Below are positions 25,017 through 36,061 of a DNA stretch of 64,000 bases, piece after piece. Each line of letters begins with the position of its first letter. Position 1 is the stretch's first letter. Position numbers and translations under genes: made by a program. Under the pieces are notes generated by a model that made no database searches, was not told where the DNA came from, and saw only the letters and a program-made list of their open reading frames with translations. Origin of the DNA: Lampris incognitus. Its lineage: Eukaryota; Chordata; Actinopteri; Lampriformes; Lampridae. The stretch is from NCBI RefSeq assembly GCF_029633865.1, contig NC_079216.1:60800732-60864731 (forward strand), in the 5' to 3' direction.

Positions 25017-27006
25017 TGTGTATAGTATATATTGTTGTTGTTGTTAAAAGGATGCACTTATTTTCCCTCCTTTACAGAGTCCATGGCGTGCCACTTCAAC
25101 TATTCCAAGGGTGGCTGCGATGGCAAATCACTGCGTTTCTACTATGACTCAGTTCGTGACAAATGCAAGAAGTTCTTTTGGACTGGCTGCCTTGGAAATG
25201 GAAATCGATTTTTGAGCCAAGAGAGCTGTAACGCCACCTGTGCCGGTATCCATGGTGGGCAAACACGCTACAAATACATCTATGAGCGACTCGTCTTGTT
25301 CGCTGGCATGGCTGTGTTGTCTTACAGTCGCATGTTGCATTTACTGATCCATTATTTGTTTCTAAGATGACGGTGAGGGTGAGGAGGAGGAGGAGCCCGA
25401 CACTCCAGTCGGTGAGTACACATACATACACAGTATAACAGCACATGCATCCCATCAAATATCAGCAGGTTCACATTGGGGAAAAAATGGGTTCAGATTA
25501 TGGCCAACTATCGTATCACACTCACTTCCACCACTGCATTTCTGGAATGACTGGTGACGCATTTTTCAGAGTCTAATCTTCGTATAATTGAAGTGGCGGA
25601 CACCTGTGCGGATACTTGGCAATTGCTATCATGCAGCATCTTCCCAAATCAAATAAAACATGACTGAGCCTAGGTTTTGACTATGGATCTTGTGGTACCT
25701 GTTGAAAAACAAGTCTTTTACGAGCTTGTTTTTCTCTCGCCGACTACGTCAACTTCATTTTGAATACACTACTGTTTCGCTTGAATGTTTGCATTTGGCT
25801 GCTATGCTGAAGAAGTAAAAAACGCTATGTGCCTAGCCACGTCTCACGAGAAAGTCCTACCAGCCGGCAGCCAATAAAATGAGCAACTGCAGATGCGTTC
25901 ATGTTTTGAATATTTGCAGATTTTGCTATTTTCTTCAATACGGCAGCGACTGCTTGTAAATCTTCGGGTCTGAACTTTAGGCCTTCATAGCGATACAGTG
26001 CTCATTAAGAGCAGACCTGTTATTATAATCAAACTGCAGAATTATCGCCTGTAATTGCCTGTAAGTATGTGTGGAATTGAGGGAGGCATATCTCTCGGCT
26101 GCCTCTCGCAATAAATCACTCAGTGCATGCTCGTAATTATGAATGAGCAAAAATGTCTCTATTCCAGGCTGTCATACACATGATGGACTCCGAATTCCTC
26201 CCTCTAGTCCCTCCTCACACACTACTGGCATATGGATATGTATGCATATGTACCATTCACCTAATATATGTGGCCGTGTGTAATATGCTCTGCATCACTG
26301 TACTGTATGTGGAGCGTCTGCTGTCGTCCATGCATGTATTGTGCTGCAGAGTTTGTACATATTGCACCGAAAACAAATTCCACCGGCCTTGGTCGTTCGT
26401 AGTCACCCTTAACGCTAGATCAAGAGATGGAAACCGTCTAAGCTTTCGTTATAATGCAGTTCCGATAAACACTCGAGTGTGAGTAAATATGCCTCCCCCC
26501 TCCAAACTACTTTTAGAGCATATTTTTATTTACTGCCTAATACTGAGTTCTTTACAGATTCGGGCCTCTCTCGCTGAAAACAGTTGCGTTTATATATATG
26601 GACAGTAACCTGCTTTTTGACATCTGTGCTTCTTTTCTATACTGACAGCGCTCATCTGTGGAATTGTGTTTGGTGTAATCGGTGCCATCATCCTCATCGT
26701 TGTAATTGTCCTACTTGTGCAGTCGAAGTAAGTACCAAATGCGTTTCACACGTACCTTTCGACCCCCCAGGGCAATAATAATTAAAATTCATAAATATTA
26801 ACAGTAATAACAGCAACAATGAAGGCTTAATTTACACCGCACTTCATTCCATTAAACGATTTCTTTGGAATATTTGCTATGCTAGACAGCGTCTGTTTAT
26901 TCATAATTCTCTCTTTTCAAGGGACAGCCCCAAAGGGGCGCCAAAGAAAACCAAAGAAGCCCAGGCACAATTACCTCTTCAGGAAGTCGAGGTGGAAATC
27001 AAATAA
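21052..27006 (+). CDS. Type I membrane protein with two Kunitz domains, complete (6 exons)
   Basis: Exons 21052-21115, 23966-24157, 25078-25254, 25367-25411, 26649-26727 and 26922-27006 join in frame to 213 residues; junctions are phase 1 except the last (phase 2). Residues 1-19 are a signal peptide (ILVLGIALSTF core). Kunitz domain 1 is residues 24-74 and domain 2 is 90-140. An acidic linker (145-155), one membrane segment (161-183, LICGIVFGVIGAIILIVVIV) and a 30-residue Lys-rich then acidic tail follow. Kunitz domains normally block serine proteases through a P1 residue beside Cys14. Here domain 1 has Gly and Glu where Cys14 and Cys38 belong, while domain 2 keeps all six Cys but has Asp at P1. 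N93 and N137 are glycosylation sequons. The layout resembles SPINT2 but the sequence is not clearly that gene, so no symbol is given. Role unknown; classic trypsin inhibition is unlikely. Confidence 0.88.
21667..22047 (+). mobile_element. tRNA-derived SINE, family A, copy 2
   Basis: In intron 1 of the Kunitz gene. It has the same head (gtccgggtagcatggcggtc), B-box region (ggtccgaatccc), body and taattggccaagtacaattg end as the 14384 copy, and finishes in a poly-A run at 22030-22047. Confidence 0.83.
22833..23895. mobile_element. Penelope-like element remnants in inverted (tail-out) configuration
   Basis: The left tail (22833-23095) and right tail (23600-23895) are inverted copies of one sequence (compare atctgtcaataaacg on the right with its reverse near 22875). 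Between them is GIY-YIG endonuclease coding on minus (23290-23100: FKPQNTLGQKSVHPKDR, NIAYAVKCQEDCRDLY) and on plus (23390-23600: QEDCSDLYIGETKQT, RGVKEAIYIKRK). Lies in intron 1 of the Kunitz gene. Confidence 0.78.
24984..25022. repeat. (CA)n microsatellite with inverted TG end
   Basis: About 15 CA units followed by cgtgtgtgtat, located 56 bp before exon 3 of the Kunitz gene. Confidence 0.9.
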
Positions 27007-27260
27007 GAGGATCAAATCATTGACAAGACAGCATGTGGACCCCGTCAGGCTTCACTGTGTGCAGCCGCGCTGCTGGTCTCCATGCTAACTCTTCAGAAGA
27101 GCACGTCATGTATTTTTATATCTCTGCTAGACATTTGTATGTGCTTTTGTTTAAAGAAGTTCCCTTTTTTTTGTTAGCTAAGGGTCACCGCTGTCCTGAG
27201 AGCTCCTCGACTTAACGTTTATTATTTCAGTAATTTAAAGTCATTGTGATTTGTGACAGC

Positions 27261-27542
27261 TGTAGTGGACTCATGCACATAATTCACCATTGCTTGTTTG
27301 TATTAAGTTGAGTGTTCACTTTTAACTCCTGAGACCAGAGCTTTTGTTTGGTATGCATTCGTTTTTGTTTTGTAAGCGTGACATCATACGAGGCTGCATG
27401 GTCTCTGGGGGCCTCAGTGTGCAGCCAAGGTAACGGAGCAGCATGTTGTCAAGGCCGGGTTGTAAAATGAAAAATAAACGACACACGCGTTCGTGTTTTC
27501 AAAGAGAGAAGTTGTTCGTCTGTTTTCTCCGAAATTCCCCAC
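27261..27542 (+). repeat. 5' LTR of the Gypsy element
   Basis: Begins TGTAGTGGACTCATG and includes an AATAAA at about 27473 and the shared end caaagagagaagttgttcgt. About 80 bp longer than the 3' LTR because of an internal segment around 27335-27415, so the two have diverged by indels as well as substitutions. Confidence 0.85.
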
Positions 27543-27596
27543 TGGTGACCCCGACGCTCGTCTGCTGGACGTTTGCAGAGACAGCGCCTCACGAAC

Positions 27597-28140
27597 ATGT
27601 CGACTAATCCAGTTTCTCTCGAGCTGCCGGAGTTCCAGGAGTCATCAGCCTCGGCTTGGTTCGCCCAGACGGAGGCACAGTTCATGCTGCAGGAAATCAC
27701 CGCGGATGCCACAAAATACTGCAGTGAATTCAGGGGGCAGCCTGGGAACCGCCGCAGCCGGGACGCGAACCTGGAGCTCCCGCACCACGGGCGACGTTAA
27801 CCAGTCGACTAAACTTTAGTCGACCCATTAGCCTAGGGCTAATGAGTCTATTTACCCATTCACATTACATTAATGTTATGTGGTGTCGGCCCTCGGGAGT
27901 TCAACAGCAACCAGAGTGGTGAGTTTCCTCAAAAACCCTCGGCAGCAGGATAAATACGAGACACTCAAGGCTCATCTGTTGATAACTCTTGAATTTTCTG
28001 ACGCTGAGCGGGCCAGCTGGCTTTTCTCTCTACAAGGTCTCGGTGACAGTACGCCGTCTGAACTCATGGACAGGATGCTGGATCTTCTGGGAGAGCAAAG
28101 GCCCGACATCCTTTTGTCCAACTGTTTCTGCAATAGCTGC
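27597..28140 (+). pseudogene. Gypsy gag remnant
   Basis: Starts MSTNPVSLELPEFQESSASA and contains WFAQTEAQF, typical of fish Gypsy gag. It is interrupted from about 27719 by a SINE and resumes at about 27882 (TATRVVSFLKNPRQQDKYET, ASWLFSLQGLGDSTPSELMD). It loses frame after 28120. Confidence 0.85.
27719..27845 (-). mobile_element. tRNA-like SINE, family C, copy 1
   Basis: Read on minus: a head attagccctaggctaa, a tRNA-like part with gactggttaac and B box ggttcgcgtcccgg, then a ccctgaattcactgcag tail. It shares head, B box and tail with the copy at 36062 and inserts into gag. Confidence 0.65.
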
Positions 28141-28494
28141 CTTCTCAGGTATGGGCTGCTTTGGCCAGCACTGCCATCACTTACTGTCGTGCTCTGGCCG
28201 AGGAGGCTAATACATTTTTCATGGCTGGTGAACAGCACTGTGCGGCCATGCTTTTTTCCTGCCCAAGCATTTTCACCACTGCCGGGAAACACAACAGTTG
28301 CTGCCTTAACAGCAGCTCCTCAACAGCGGCGGGACCCTGGCCTGTGTTTTTACCACGCGAAGTTCAGACCCAAGACCATGCGGTGCTGATCTCCATGCAG
28401 TTTTCAGGGTGGCGGGAAACGCTGGGGTCAGCTCTCAATAGTGGCCATGTGCTTCGGCTGAACTGGCAGGCTGCTGTTCAGCCAAGACACCATC

Positions 28495-28760
28495 TCCGGA
28501 TGGCAGTTCTTATGCGACACGGGCACGCAGAGGACCATCCTGCCCGCATCAAGAGTAGACATCCTGTCCTGCGGATATGGCCCCCCCTATGGAAGCTGCT
28601 AACTAGGCAGTCCCATCCACACTTATGGCACTAGGTACGTGGAGCTGTGTTTCGGTGGACAGCGGTTTGGTTGGGATGGCTAAACTGGCAATCCCCCTCC
28701 TTGGCACGGATTTCCTATGCACCTATGGACTGCTGGTGGATGTCAAAAACCACCACTTGA
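28495..28760 (+). pseudogene. Gypsy protease remnant
   Basis: The retropepsin active-site box reads FLCDTGTQRTILPASRVD (DTG intact), followed by a degenerate, frame-shifted stretch up to about 28760. It is cut off by unrelated repeat DNA at about 28790. Confidence 0.8.
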
Positions 28761-28789
28761 TCGACACTGTCACTTTATAGATTTAAATA

Positions 28790-30315
28790 ATTTAAATAGT
28801 ATAATTCCATTATGATTCTGTTATCCTCTTTCAGTGTTTTAGGGTCTGAAATTAACTTTTTGGCTTACTGGCCAAGGGGACTGGTAGACGAAAAAATCTA
28901 CAGACCAAGCATATTTTTTACCGGCCAAAATAATCAGTAGCCTTTTTTGTGTGCCATACATACGTTTTCAGTACATATCAATGAGAGAATAAGGTATTGT
29001 GTTGAATAAAAGCTTTTAAAAAATGTGACAAGAGCAGATTTGAAGCAAAAATATTTTTATGTAAAATTAGTCAATGGTTAAATGTTACAAGTTTTCACGT
29101 TTTATTTGCAGTATTATTATAACTACTCAAGTGCTCCACATGCCCATCCCTAGTCCTAGACTACTTCTCACTCTATAGCAGCCACTCTCTTTGCACCGTC
29201 CATGAATTCTGGCCTCCTGCTCCTGACAGAGTCTTGGTGCCAGAGACCAACAGCACTGGTTGGGGTCATACTCCCTGATCTCGGGAGATGACAGCTGCAC
29301 CATCAGTGGATCTGAGAGTGTGTCTGAGTTGAGGTTGGACTGCCAATCAGTTTTGACCTGTTTCATGGTGCTGAATGCGGTACCCACAGCGACTCCTTTT
29401 TTTTTAATCCAAACTGCAAAAATCAAGCATCACATTAATTCACACATTATGTAATACTATTAATTCAATCAATTAATAATTCAAGAAAATTATGCCATCT
29501 AATATAGCGAGCTAGTCAGCCACAGTCTTTTGCTGCGTATAACAAGATTGGCGCTGACGAGTCCCAAGAGATAACAAAGCTAGCACACAGCTAACATTAG
29601 TGCAAGCTAGGTGTCACATACTAGTGCTAGCTGGCTAACGTTAGCTACAGCCAGCACTTTGTTTAAGCTGTATAAGGATATTTTGAGATGACAACTAAAT
29701 TCACTTACTTGCACATCCATTCGAAGTCGGAGAGTGGTCTCGCCTTCTTGCCAATGGCATGCACATTCCTAAACATGTTCTGCATTCTCATGCTGGTCTG
29801 CTTGGACATGGCTATTAGTGCCTTTACGGAGGATGTTGTGAGGACAGGCTCCGATTGAGCCCAAGAGCGAGAGGCACAGGTAATGTGACATCTGGAGGTC
29901 TCATGTTCCTTGATGTTTTCTACATTACATTACAGTCATTTAGCCGACGCTTTTATCCAAATCGACTTACAATAAGTGCATTTAACGTAGCAAATCAGGA
30001 GAACTACAAGTCATCAGAGGTCATAAGTGCATCTAAGAGCAAAACCAGTGCTAAAGTAAAAGTGCAAGAGAGAGATTTTTTTTTTTAATGAGTGAGTACA
30101 ATAAGTGCTAAGAACAAGTAACAGGGTAGTAGTTCTTAAAGAGGTGAGTTTTCAACCTGCACCGAAACACGGGCAGCGACTCCGCTGTCCTGACATCAGT
30201 GGGGAGTTCATTCCACCACTGTGGGGCCAGGACAGAAAAGAGCCGTGACCGGGTCGATCGGCAGCGAGGGCCTCTGAGCGACAGGGCAACCAGGCTTCCC
30301 ATTTGGACTGTTAAG
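28790..30315. other. Foreign repeat DNA inserted in the Gypsy element
   Basis: A composite of repeats with no gene. A cluster of gctaacgttagct words lies at 29590-29650. The widely dispersed teleost phrase acattacagtcatttagccg starts near 29930. At 30315-30120 on minus a LINE-type C-terminal piece is encoded (FSVLAPQWWNELPTDVRT, LPVFRCRLKTHLF). Confidence 0.6.
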
Positions 30316-30317
30316 AG

Positions 30318-31098
30318 TTCCTGTGCATGCCGTTCGGCCTCAAAAACGCTGCACAGACATTCCAGCACGTCATGGATTCAGTTGTATGGGACCTGCCTTT
30401 CATCTCCGTCTAGCTAGACGACATCCTCATCGCCAGCAACTCCAAAGCAGAACACCTATCTCACCTGTGGACACTTTTTGAGAGGCTCAGCCAGCACAGG
30501 CTGATTGTCAACCCAGCCAAGAGCCAGTTTGGGCTGACCACCATCGACTTCCTCGGACGTCGAATCACCAAAGACGGGGCGGTACCCCTCCCGTCAAAGG
30601 TGGACACCATTGCGAACTTCCTACAACTTCTCCCAGTTAAGTCCCTGCAGGAGTTCCTCAGTATGGTGAACTTTTACTACCGCTTTATCCCTGGAGCTGC
30701 TCAACTCATGCGACCCTTGTACGTGGCCCTGAAAGGCAAAGCCACCAAACACACTGTGGACTGGCCCGCAGAGAGGAACAAGGCATTTGTGGACGCTAAG
30801 ACTGCTTTTGCTGATGCAGCAATGCTGGCACACTCTTCACCCAAGGCTCCAATTGCCAATTATGCAGTCGGTGTCAGTGCGGTGCATGAGCAGTGGGTGA
30901 ATGGTGGTTGGCAGCTGCTCGCTTTCTTCAGCGAACGGAAGTACAGCACCTTTGACCAGGAGCTTCTTGCCCTCTGCCTCGCCATTCGACACTTCTGTTC
31001 CCTGCTGGAGGCCCGCCAGTTCATGGCGTTTGTGGACTACAAACCACTGATGTTCGCCATGGCCAAGGTGGCTGAGCCGTGGTCCACCCGCCAGTAGC
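30318..31098 (+). pseudogene. Gypsy reverse transcriptase / RNase H remnant
   Basis: Begins within the RT palm (PFGLKNAAQTFQHVMDS). A TAG at 30411-30413 replaces the aromatic residue of the catalytic box, leaving LDDILIASNS. The thumb and connection continue (FGLTTIDFLGRRITKDG, EFLSMVNFYYRFIPGAA), then RNase H with altered first acidic motif (NYAVGVSAVHEQ) and STFDQELLAL. Ends at a stop at 31096-31098. N-terminal fingers are missing. Confidence 0.9.
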
Positions 31099-31131
31099 GA
31101 CAGCTCTCCTACATCTCGTAGTTTACCGCAG

Positions 31132-32340
31132 ATGCATGTTGCTGGCAAAACCAACCTCATCGCCGACTGCCTCTCCCAGGCCATCACAGGGGCCATCAAC
31201 TTGGGACTTGACAACGCCCGCATGGCAGCTGACCAGCCCGCCGACCCAGATGTGCAGGCTTTCACGACGGCTGTCTCAGGGCTGCAGTTAGAGGACATGG
31301 CTTTCGACGGTGCTCGTACTACACTCCTGTGCGACATCTCCACAGGTCAGTTCCGGCCCGTCATTCCCACTGGATGGAGGCGGTGTGTTTTTGACGCTGT
31401 CCATGGCCTCTCCCACCCAGGTAAAAATCCATCTCAAAGACTGGTGGCAGCCAAGTTCATCTGGCACAGGCTCAAAAAAGACATGAGAAAGTGGGCTGAC
31501 ACCTGTGTGGAGCGCCAGAACTCTAAAGTGCAACTCCACACCAAATAAAAGGCCCCCCTGGTGCAGTACCTGGTACCCAAAAGGAGGTTTGACCATGTAA
31601 ACGTGGACCTGGTGGGCCCCCTGCCCCCCTCCCAGGATTTTACTTACTTCCTCACAATGGTGGACAGGACCACTCGATGGCTGGAAACCAACCCACTGTC
31701 ATCAATGACGTTCACCAAGGTAGCCCAGGCATTCATCGGGACCTGGGTAGCCCAGTTTGGCACCCCATCTGACCTCTCCTCTGACCAGGGCTCACAGTTT
31801 ACGTCTGAGCTCCGGAACACAGTCGCAGAGAGCCTAGGGCTGAAGCTCCACTGCACCACCGTATACCACCCGCAGGCCAATGGGTTGTGCGAGCGGTTTC
31901 ATTGTTCAATGAAAGATGCTCTTCGGGCCAGCCTCAAGGACAGCGGCTGGGTCAACAGGCTCCCATGGGTAATGTTGGGCCTCAGGACCGCCCCTACGTC
32001 CTCGTCTGCTGAACTGGCTTATGGCAAGCCACTGCGGATCCCAGGGGATTTCATCCCAAACACCACGGCTCCCTGGTCTGCAGCCCACCAACAGACCACC
32101 AGAGTTTTCGCACCAGTCCCCACTTCACAACACGGCATCTCGCAGTCTCACGTCCCCGGAAGTCTGCAGTCAGCAGACTATGTTTTCACCCGCCACGACA
32201 AACACCGTGCAGCCTCCCTGCAATGGCCCGTTCTGCATCCTGCAAACCGGGGACCAAGCACTTTGTTGTGGACGTTGGTGGCAAGCCGGAGCGCATTTCC
32301 GTGGATTGCCTCAAACCGGCTCACCTGGACTTCGGACTGA
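31132..32340 (+). pseudogene. Gypsy integrase remnant
   Basis: Two blocks. 31132-31548 covers the zinc-binding region, where one CxxC cysteine has become Arg (TCVERQNSK). 31561-32340 covers the catalytic core, with DDE acidic residues still visible in VNVDLVGPLP, SSDQGSQF and NGLCERFH. A TAA at 31546-31548 separates the blocks, and the C-terminus past about 32160 is out of frame. Confidence 0.9.
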
Positions 32341-32545
32341 CTTGTTGGAGTGGCCCCTCCTACCCTGCTCCCACCCCCCAACAAGGCCCCTAAAGCTCCT
32401 ACACCCCCACCCCGCCACAGGATCCCTAAGGCCCCTCCAGCGGGAGCCCTGGCCCCTGCTTCCATTCGGCAGAGCCGTTCTGGCTGTGCCATCCAGCCTC
32501 TGCCATGTTAACTCTTCCTGTTATGGTGAATACTGGGGGGACGTG

Positions 32546-32748
32546 TGTAGTGGACTTATGGACATAATTCACCATAGCTTGTTATTTGTATTAAGTTGAC
32601 ATGCTCACTTTAAGGGTTCAGGGTGTAGCCATGGTAATGGAGCGCCATATTGCAGAGGCGGGGATGTGAAATGCAAAATAAACAACACAGGCGTTCGCGT
32701 TGTCAAAGAGAGAAGTTGTTCGTCTATGTTTTCTACCAACTTCCATAC
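32546..32748 (+). repeat. 3' LTR of the Gypsy element
   Basis: Begins TGTAGTGGACTTATGG, contains AATAAA at about 32676, and shares caaagagagaagttgttcgt with the 5' LTR. The exact last base is uncertain and no clean target duplication was seen. Confidence 0.83.
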
Positions 32749-32887
32749 AGTGCCATTTCAGAGATGGACCAAACATTAGCGGTCTGTCATTAGGGTTCGC
32801 GTACGCGACGTTTCGTTCATGCTTTCCTACTAAATTGCAGCAGCTAATTAGTGAGTTGGCGTGGCTAACAGCACAGCATTGTAAGCG

Positions 32888-33577
32888 GTTATTTTCTTGC
32901 CAGGTGCGGGATTCGATCTGTGGTGTACTGCACCACAAGGCGACATCGCTACCCGCTCGGCTAAAGGGTCAGACCCGTTAGCTAGGGGCTAACGTGTCTT
33001 ATTAGTAGTTTACAGTCGTCACCCTACCCGGAAGCGCGCCCTCGCGCTTTGTTATTCCGCGCTCAGACTTCTGAGGATCTGCACACTTCCGGATCCCACC
33101 GCTGCCACCAATGTAACCGAGGGTTTGTTGATGTCTGTGAAGTCTTTCTCCGATTCTCCAACTCCCCTCGGCAACCTGGCGGTCCATCGTATCGCTTCCC
33201 GCGTTTCCCGTCGTCGTCTGATATAATAACAAGGGCGCTGATTGGCTGAGCCCCACCACCCTTTCGAGTGACTAAATACGCAACGAACAAGTCCTTCGTC
33301 ACATGGACAGCGCCATGTGAGATTTGTATTGCTGGGGAAAGTTGCGTTTTCCGTGTTGCGTTTTCAGATTGCCAATCAAGCGTCTACTCATATACTTTCG
33401 TAAAGTGTGTGTGTGTGGTGTTAGTGTAGATAACGGGACCGAAAATTAAAGCTAATAATACACGTTAGCCCCTACCCAGCGAATCTGACCCTTTAGCCGA
33501 GCGGTTAGTGATGTCGCCTTGCGGTGCAATACACTCCATATCGTATACCGCACCGGGCAAGAAAATAACCAGTTACA
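32888..33577. mobile_element. Inverted pair of tRNA-like SINEs, family C
   Basis: The arm at 32888-33010 (minus) and the arm at 33453-33577 (plus) are about 120-bp inverted copies. Both carry cacgttagcccct, gaccctttagccgagcgg and gatgtcgcctt, and both end ggcaagaaaataacc. The A-box-like word tagccgagcggttag is clear in the right arm, and the B box (attcgat) is better kept in the left. About 440 bp of unrelated DNA separates the arms. Confidence 0.72.
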
Positions 33578-33783
33578 CACTTACGATCCTAATTCTTTTT
33601 GGAGGTGGTAGGTATTGTCTCAGAGAGTAAGGGAAAAATCCCAGAAAATTAAAATTATACATAATTATGCGTAAATATGCAAAGTATGCATTTTTCTAAA
33701 ACTGGCTAAAAAAACCCCACTTTTCTCGGCATTTCAGATGATTCTGAGCATCTTTGATTTTTTTTCACCTCTATAAAAAATTT

Positions 33784-34244
33784 GGTAACACTTTAGTATG
33801 GGGAACGTAGTCACCATTAATTAGGTGCTTATTAGTATGCAAATTAGCAACATATTGGCTCTTAATTGGTCATTATTACGTACTCATTAATGCCTTATTC
33901 TGCATGGCCTTATTATACAACCAGTAAGCCATTAACTATGAGTTTTCCCTCTATAACCTCAGAAGTATTGCTTATTAGTAGTACCATCTCAATAGGCTTT
34001 GCTTAGTATGGACTTTATAAGGTGGTAGTACCACAAGAAGAGTTATTCTCCCTTACTAGCACTTAATGAATATGGTCTGTTCTTACATAACAACACACAA
34101 AACTACAAGTGTTCATAGTGTTAAATTACTGTAAATTAAGTTTTTGTTACTTAGAATATGTTCCCCATACTAAAGTGACATCTTGATCATTACTAATTCA
34201 CTAGTAATTAAGTTTTTTTATGTTCCCCATACTAAAGTGTTGCC
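33784..34244. mobile_element. hAT-like MITE, copy 1 in the duplicated unit
   Basis: 461 bp with terminal inverted repeats ggtaacactttagtatgggg and (inverted) ggcaacactttagtatgggg. Flanks aaaaattt and aaacattt look like an 8-bp duplication with one mismatch. No coding capacity. Confidence 0.82.
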
Positions 34245-34519
34245 AAACATTTTTTCTGGGACTTAGAAATGTTTTGGCATTATGCAAAATATATGCATTT
34301 TTGCAAAGATGCACTTATGATCCTAATTTTTTTTTTTTGGAGGTGGTAGGTATTGTCTCAGAGAGTAAGGGAAAAATCCCAGAAAATTAAAATTATGCAT
34401 AATTATGCGTAAATATGCAAAGTATGAATTTTTCTAAATCTGGCTAAAAAAACCCACTTTTCTCGGCATTTCAGATGATTCTGAGCATCTTTGATTTTTT
34501 TCACCTATATAAAAAATTT

Positions 34520-34980
34520 GGTAACACTTTAGTATGGGGAACGTAGTCACCATTAATTAGGTGCTTATTAGCATGCAAATTAGCAACATATTGGCTCTTA
34601 ATTGGTCATTATTACGTACTCATTAATGCCTTATTCTGCATGGCCTTATTATACAACCAGTAAGCCATTAACTATGAGTTTTCCCTCTATAACCTCAGAA
34701 GTATTGCTTATTAGTAGTACCATCTCAATAGGCTTTGCTTAGTATGGACTTTATAAGGTGGTAGTACCACAAGAAGAGTTATTCTCCCTTACTAACACTT
34801 AATGAATATGGTCTGTTCTTACATAACAACACACAAAACTACAAGTGTTCATAGTGTTAAATTACTGTAAATTAAGTTTTTGTTACTTAGAAGATGTTCC
34901 CCATACTAAAGTGACATCTTGATCATTACTAATTCACTAGTAATTAAGTTTTTTTATGTTCCCCATACTAAAGTGTTACC
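34520..34980. mobile_element. hAT-like MITE, copy 2 in the duplicated unit
   Basis: Exactly the same length (461 bp) as copy 1, with only a few substitutions. Its right end gttacc matches the left repeat better than copy 1 does. It arose by the tandem duplication and not by a second insertion, because the flanks are duplicated too. Confidence 0.85.
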
Positions 34981-35222
34981 AAACATTTTTTCTGGGACTT
35001 AGAAATGTTTTGGCATTATGCAAAATATATGCATTTTTGCAAAGATGCACTTATGATCCTAATTTTTTTTTGGAGGTGGTAGGTATTGTTCCAGAGAGGA
35101 CTAGAAAAATAGCAGAACATTAAAAATATAATTATAATAATTATGCATAATTATGCAAAATACGCATTTTCTAAAAATGGCTAAAAACCACTTTTCTCGG
35201 CATTTCAGATGATTCTGAGCAT

Positions 35223-36055
35223 TTGGGGGGAGGGAGTTGGAGTGGGGGGGGGGGGTTTAGGGGCAGGGGGAAGGCGGTTAGCTGGCAGGATGAAGAGGAG
35301 GGAGATTTAGACGGGTGGAGAACCAAACCGCTACATAGTAGCGGGGTTCTTCTAGTAACTATATATCTTCTAAATACCATAGCAAAGCATGATATATATA
35401 TATATATATATATTTTTTTTAATTTTTTTTTTAATTTAGTCATTCACTAGTGGTTATTTTTTTAGGATAGCTACACTGGCAAGTATGGCACTGTATTTTC
35501 GAAATCCCTGTTTTCTAATGGCCAGTACCTTTTAAAACAGGTGGTGAATTTTGTCAAGAGAGATCGGTTATTAAATTCATCTACCTGCTGTTTTTTTTTA
35601 CACCTGAGGATCAGGATACACGCTGCACGAGGATCAGATATATAAACAGCATCAATTTCATACAATGAAGTCTTAATAGGCCTACTACCTATCAATGTGA
35701 TTTGAACAGGGATAGGCATTTCTTTGTCCTCTGAAGAGAGCGGTGGATGGGTCGAAATAAGTCCAATGATAGTCAGCAAGAAGTTCTGAGTTCAAATAAA
35801 GGTGATTCTTCAAACTTTGAAATCTTAAACTTTAGCCCCGATGTACAGGGTGCTCTGCTGGCAGGAATGGGTTGTCCAAAAAGTCCGATAGGCGCTGAGT
35901 GTGCATATCTGGTGACAATGCAAGAAGCTCCAGAAAGACCAAAAGCTACCCTGAGACCTTTGCTTTGAGACCTTTGCTTGAGTTAAGGTGTATTAATGCA
36001 ATCACCAATCATACTCATCTAATGATTGTATTGTAACGTGAATGCATAAGACACG
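35223..36055. other. Intergenic, no gene recognised
   Basis: A G-rich tract (35223-35275), a TA run with T tract (35393-35440) and otherwise unremarkable AT-rich DNA. I see no conserved coding. Confidence 0.5.
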
Positions 36056-36061
36056 CCGGCT

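Larger units (their letters stand above)
27261..32748 (+). mobile_element. Ty3/Gypsy LTR retrotransposon, degenerate, with nested insertions
   Basis: The direct LTRs begin tgtagtggact at 27261 and 32546. A tRNA-primer-site-like tggtgaccccgacg follows the 5' LTR, and a purine-rich tactggggggacg precedes the 3' LTR. Order is gag, protease, RT, RNase H, integrase, as in Metaviridae. Coding is broken many times, a SINE interrupts gag, and 28790-30310 is foreign repeat DNA replacing the N-terminal half of RT. Confidence 0.92.
33578..35222. repeat. 735-bp tandem duplication, about 2.2 units
   Basis: Units start at 33578, 34312 and 35048 (marker cacttaygatcctaatt). The first two are nearly identical over about 735 bp. 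The third is a diverged partial unit ending at about 35222 that lacks the MITE. All three end with ggcatttcagatgattctg before the MITE position. Confidence 0.92.

Noticed and set aside
21052-27006. Kunitz gene as a venom-type toxin
   Set aside because: It has a membrane segment and cytoplasmic tail, and its inhibitory loops are atypical; nothing suggests a secreted toxin.
27261-32748. Exact target-site duplication (acagc/acagt) for the Gypsy element
   Set aside because: The last base of the 3' LTR cannot be fixed by eye and the candidate is imperfect.
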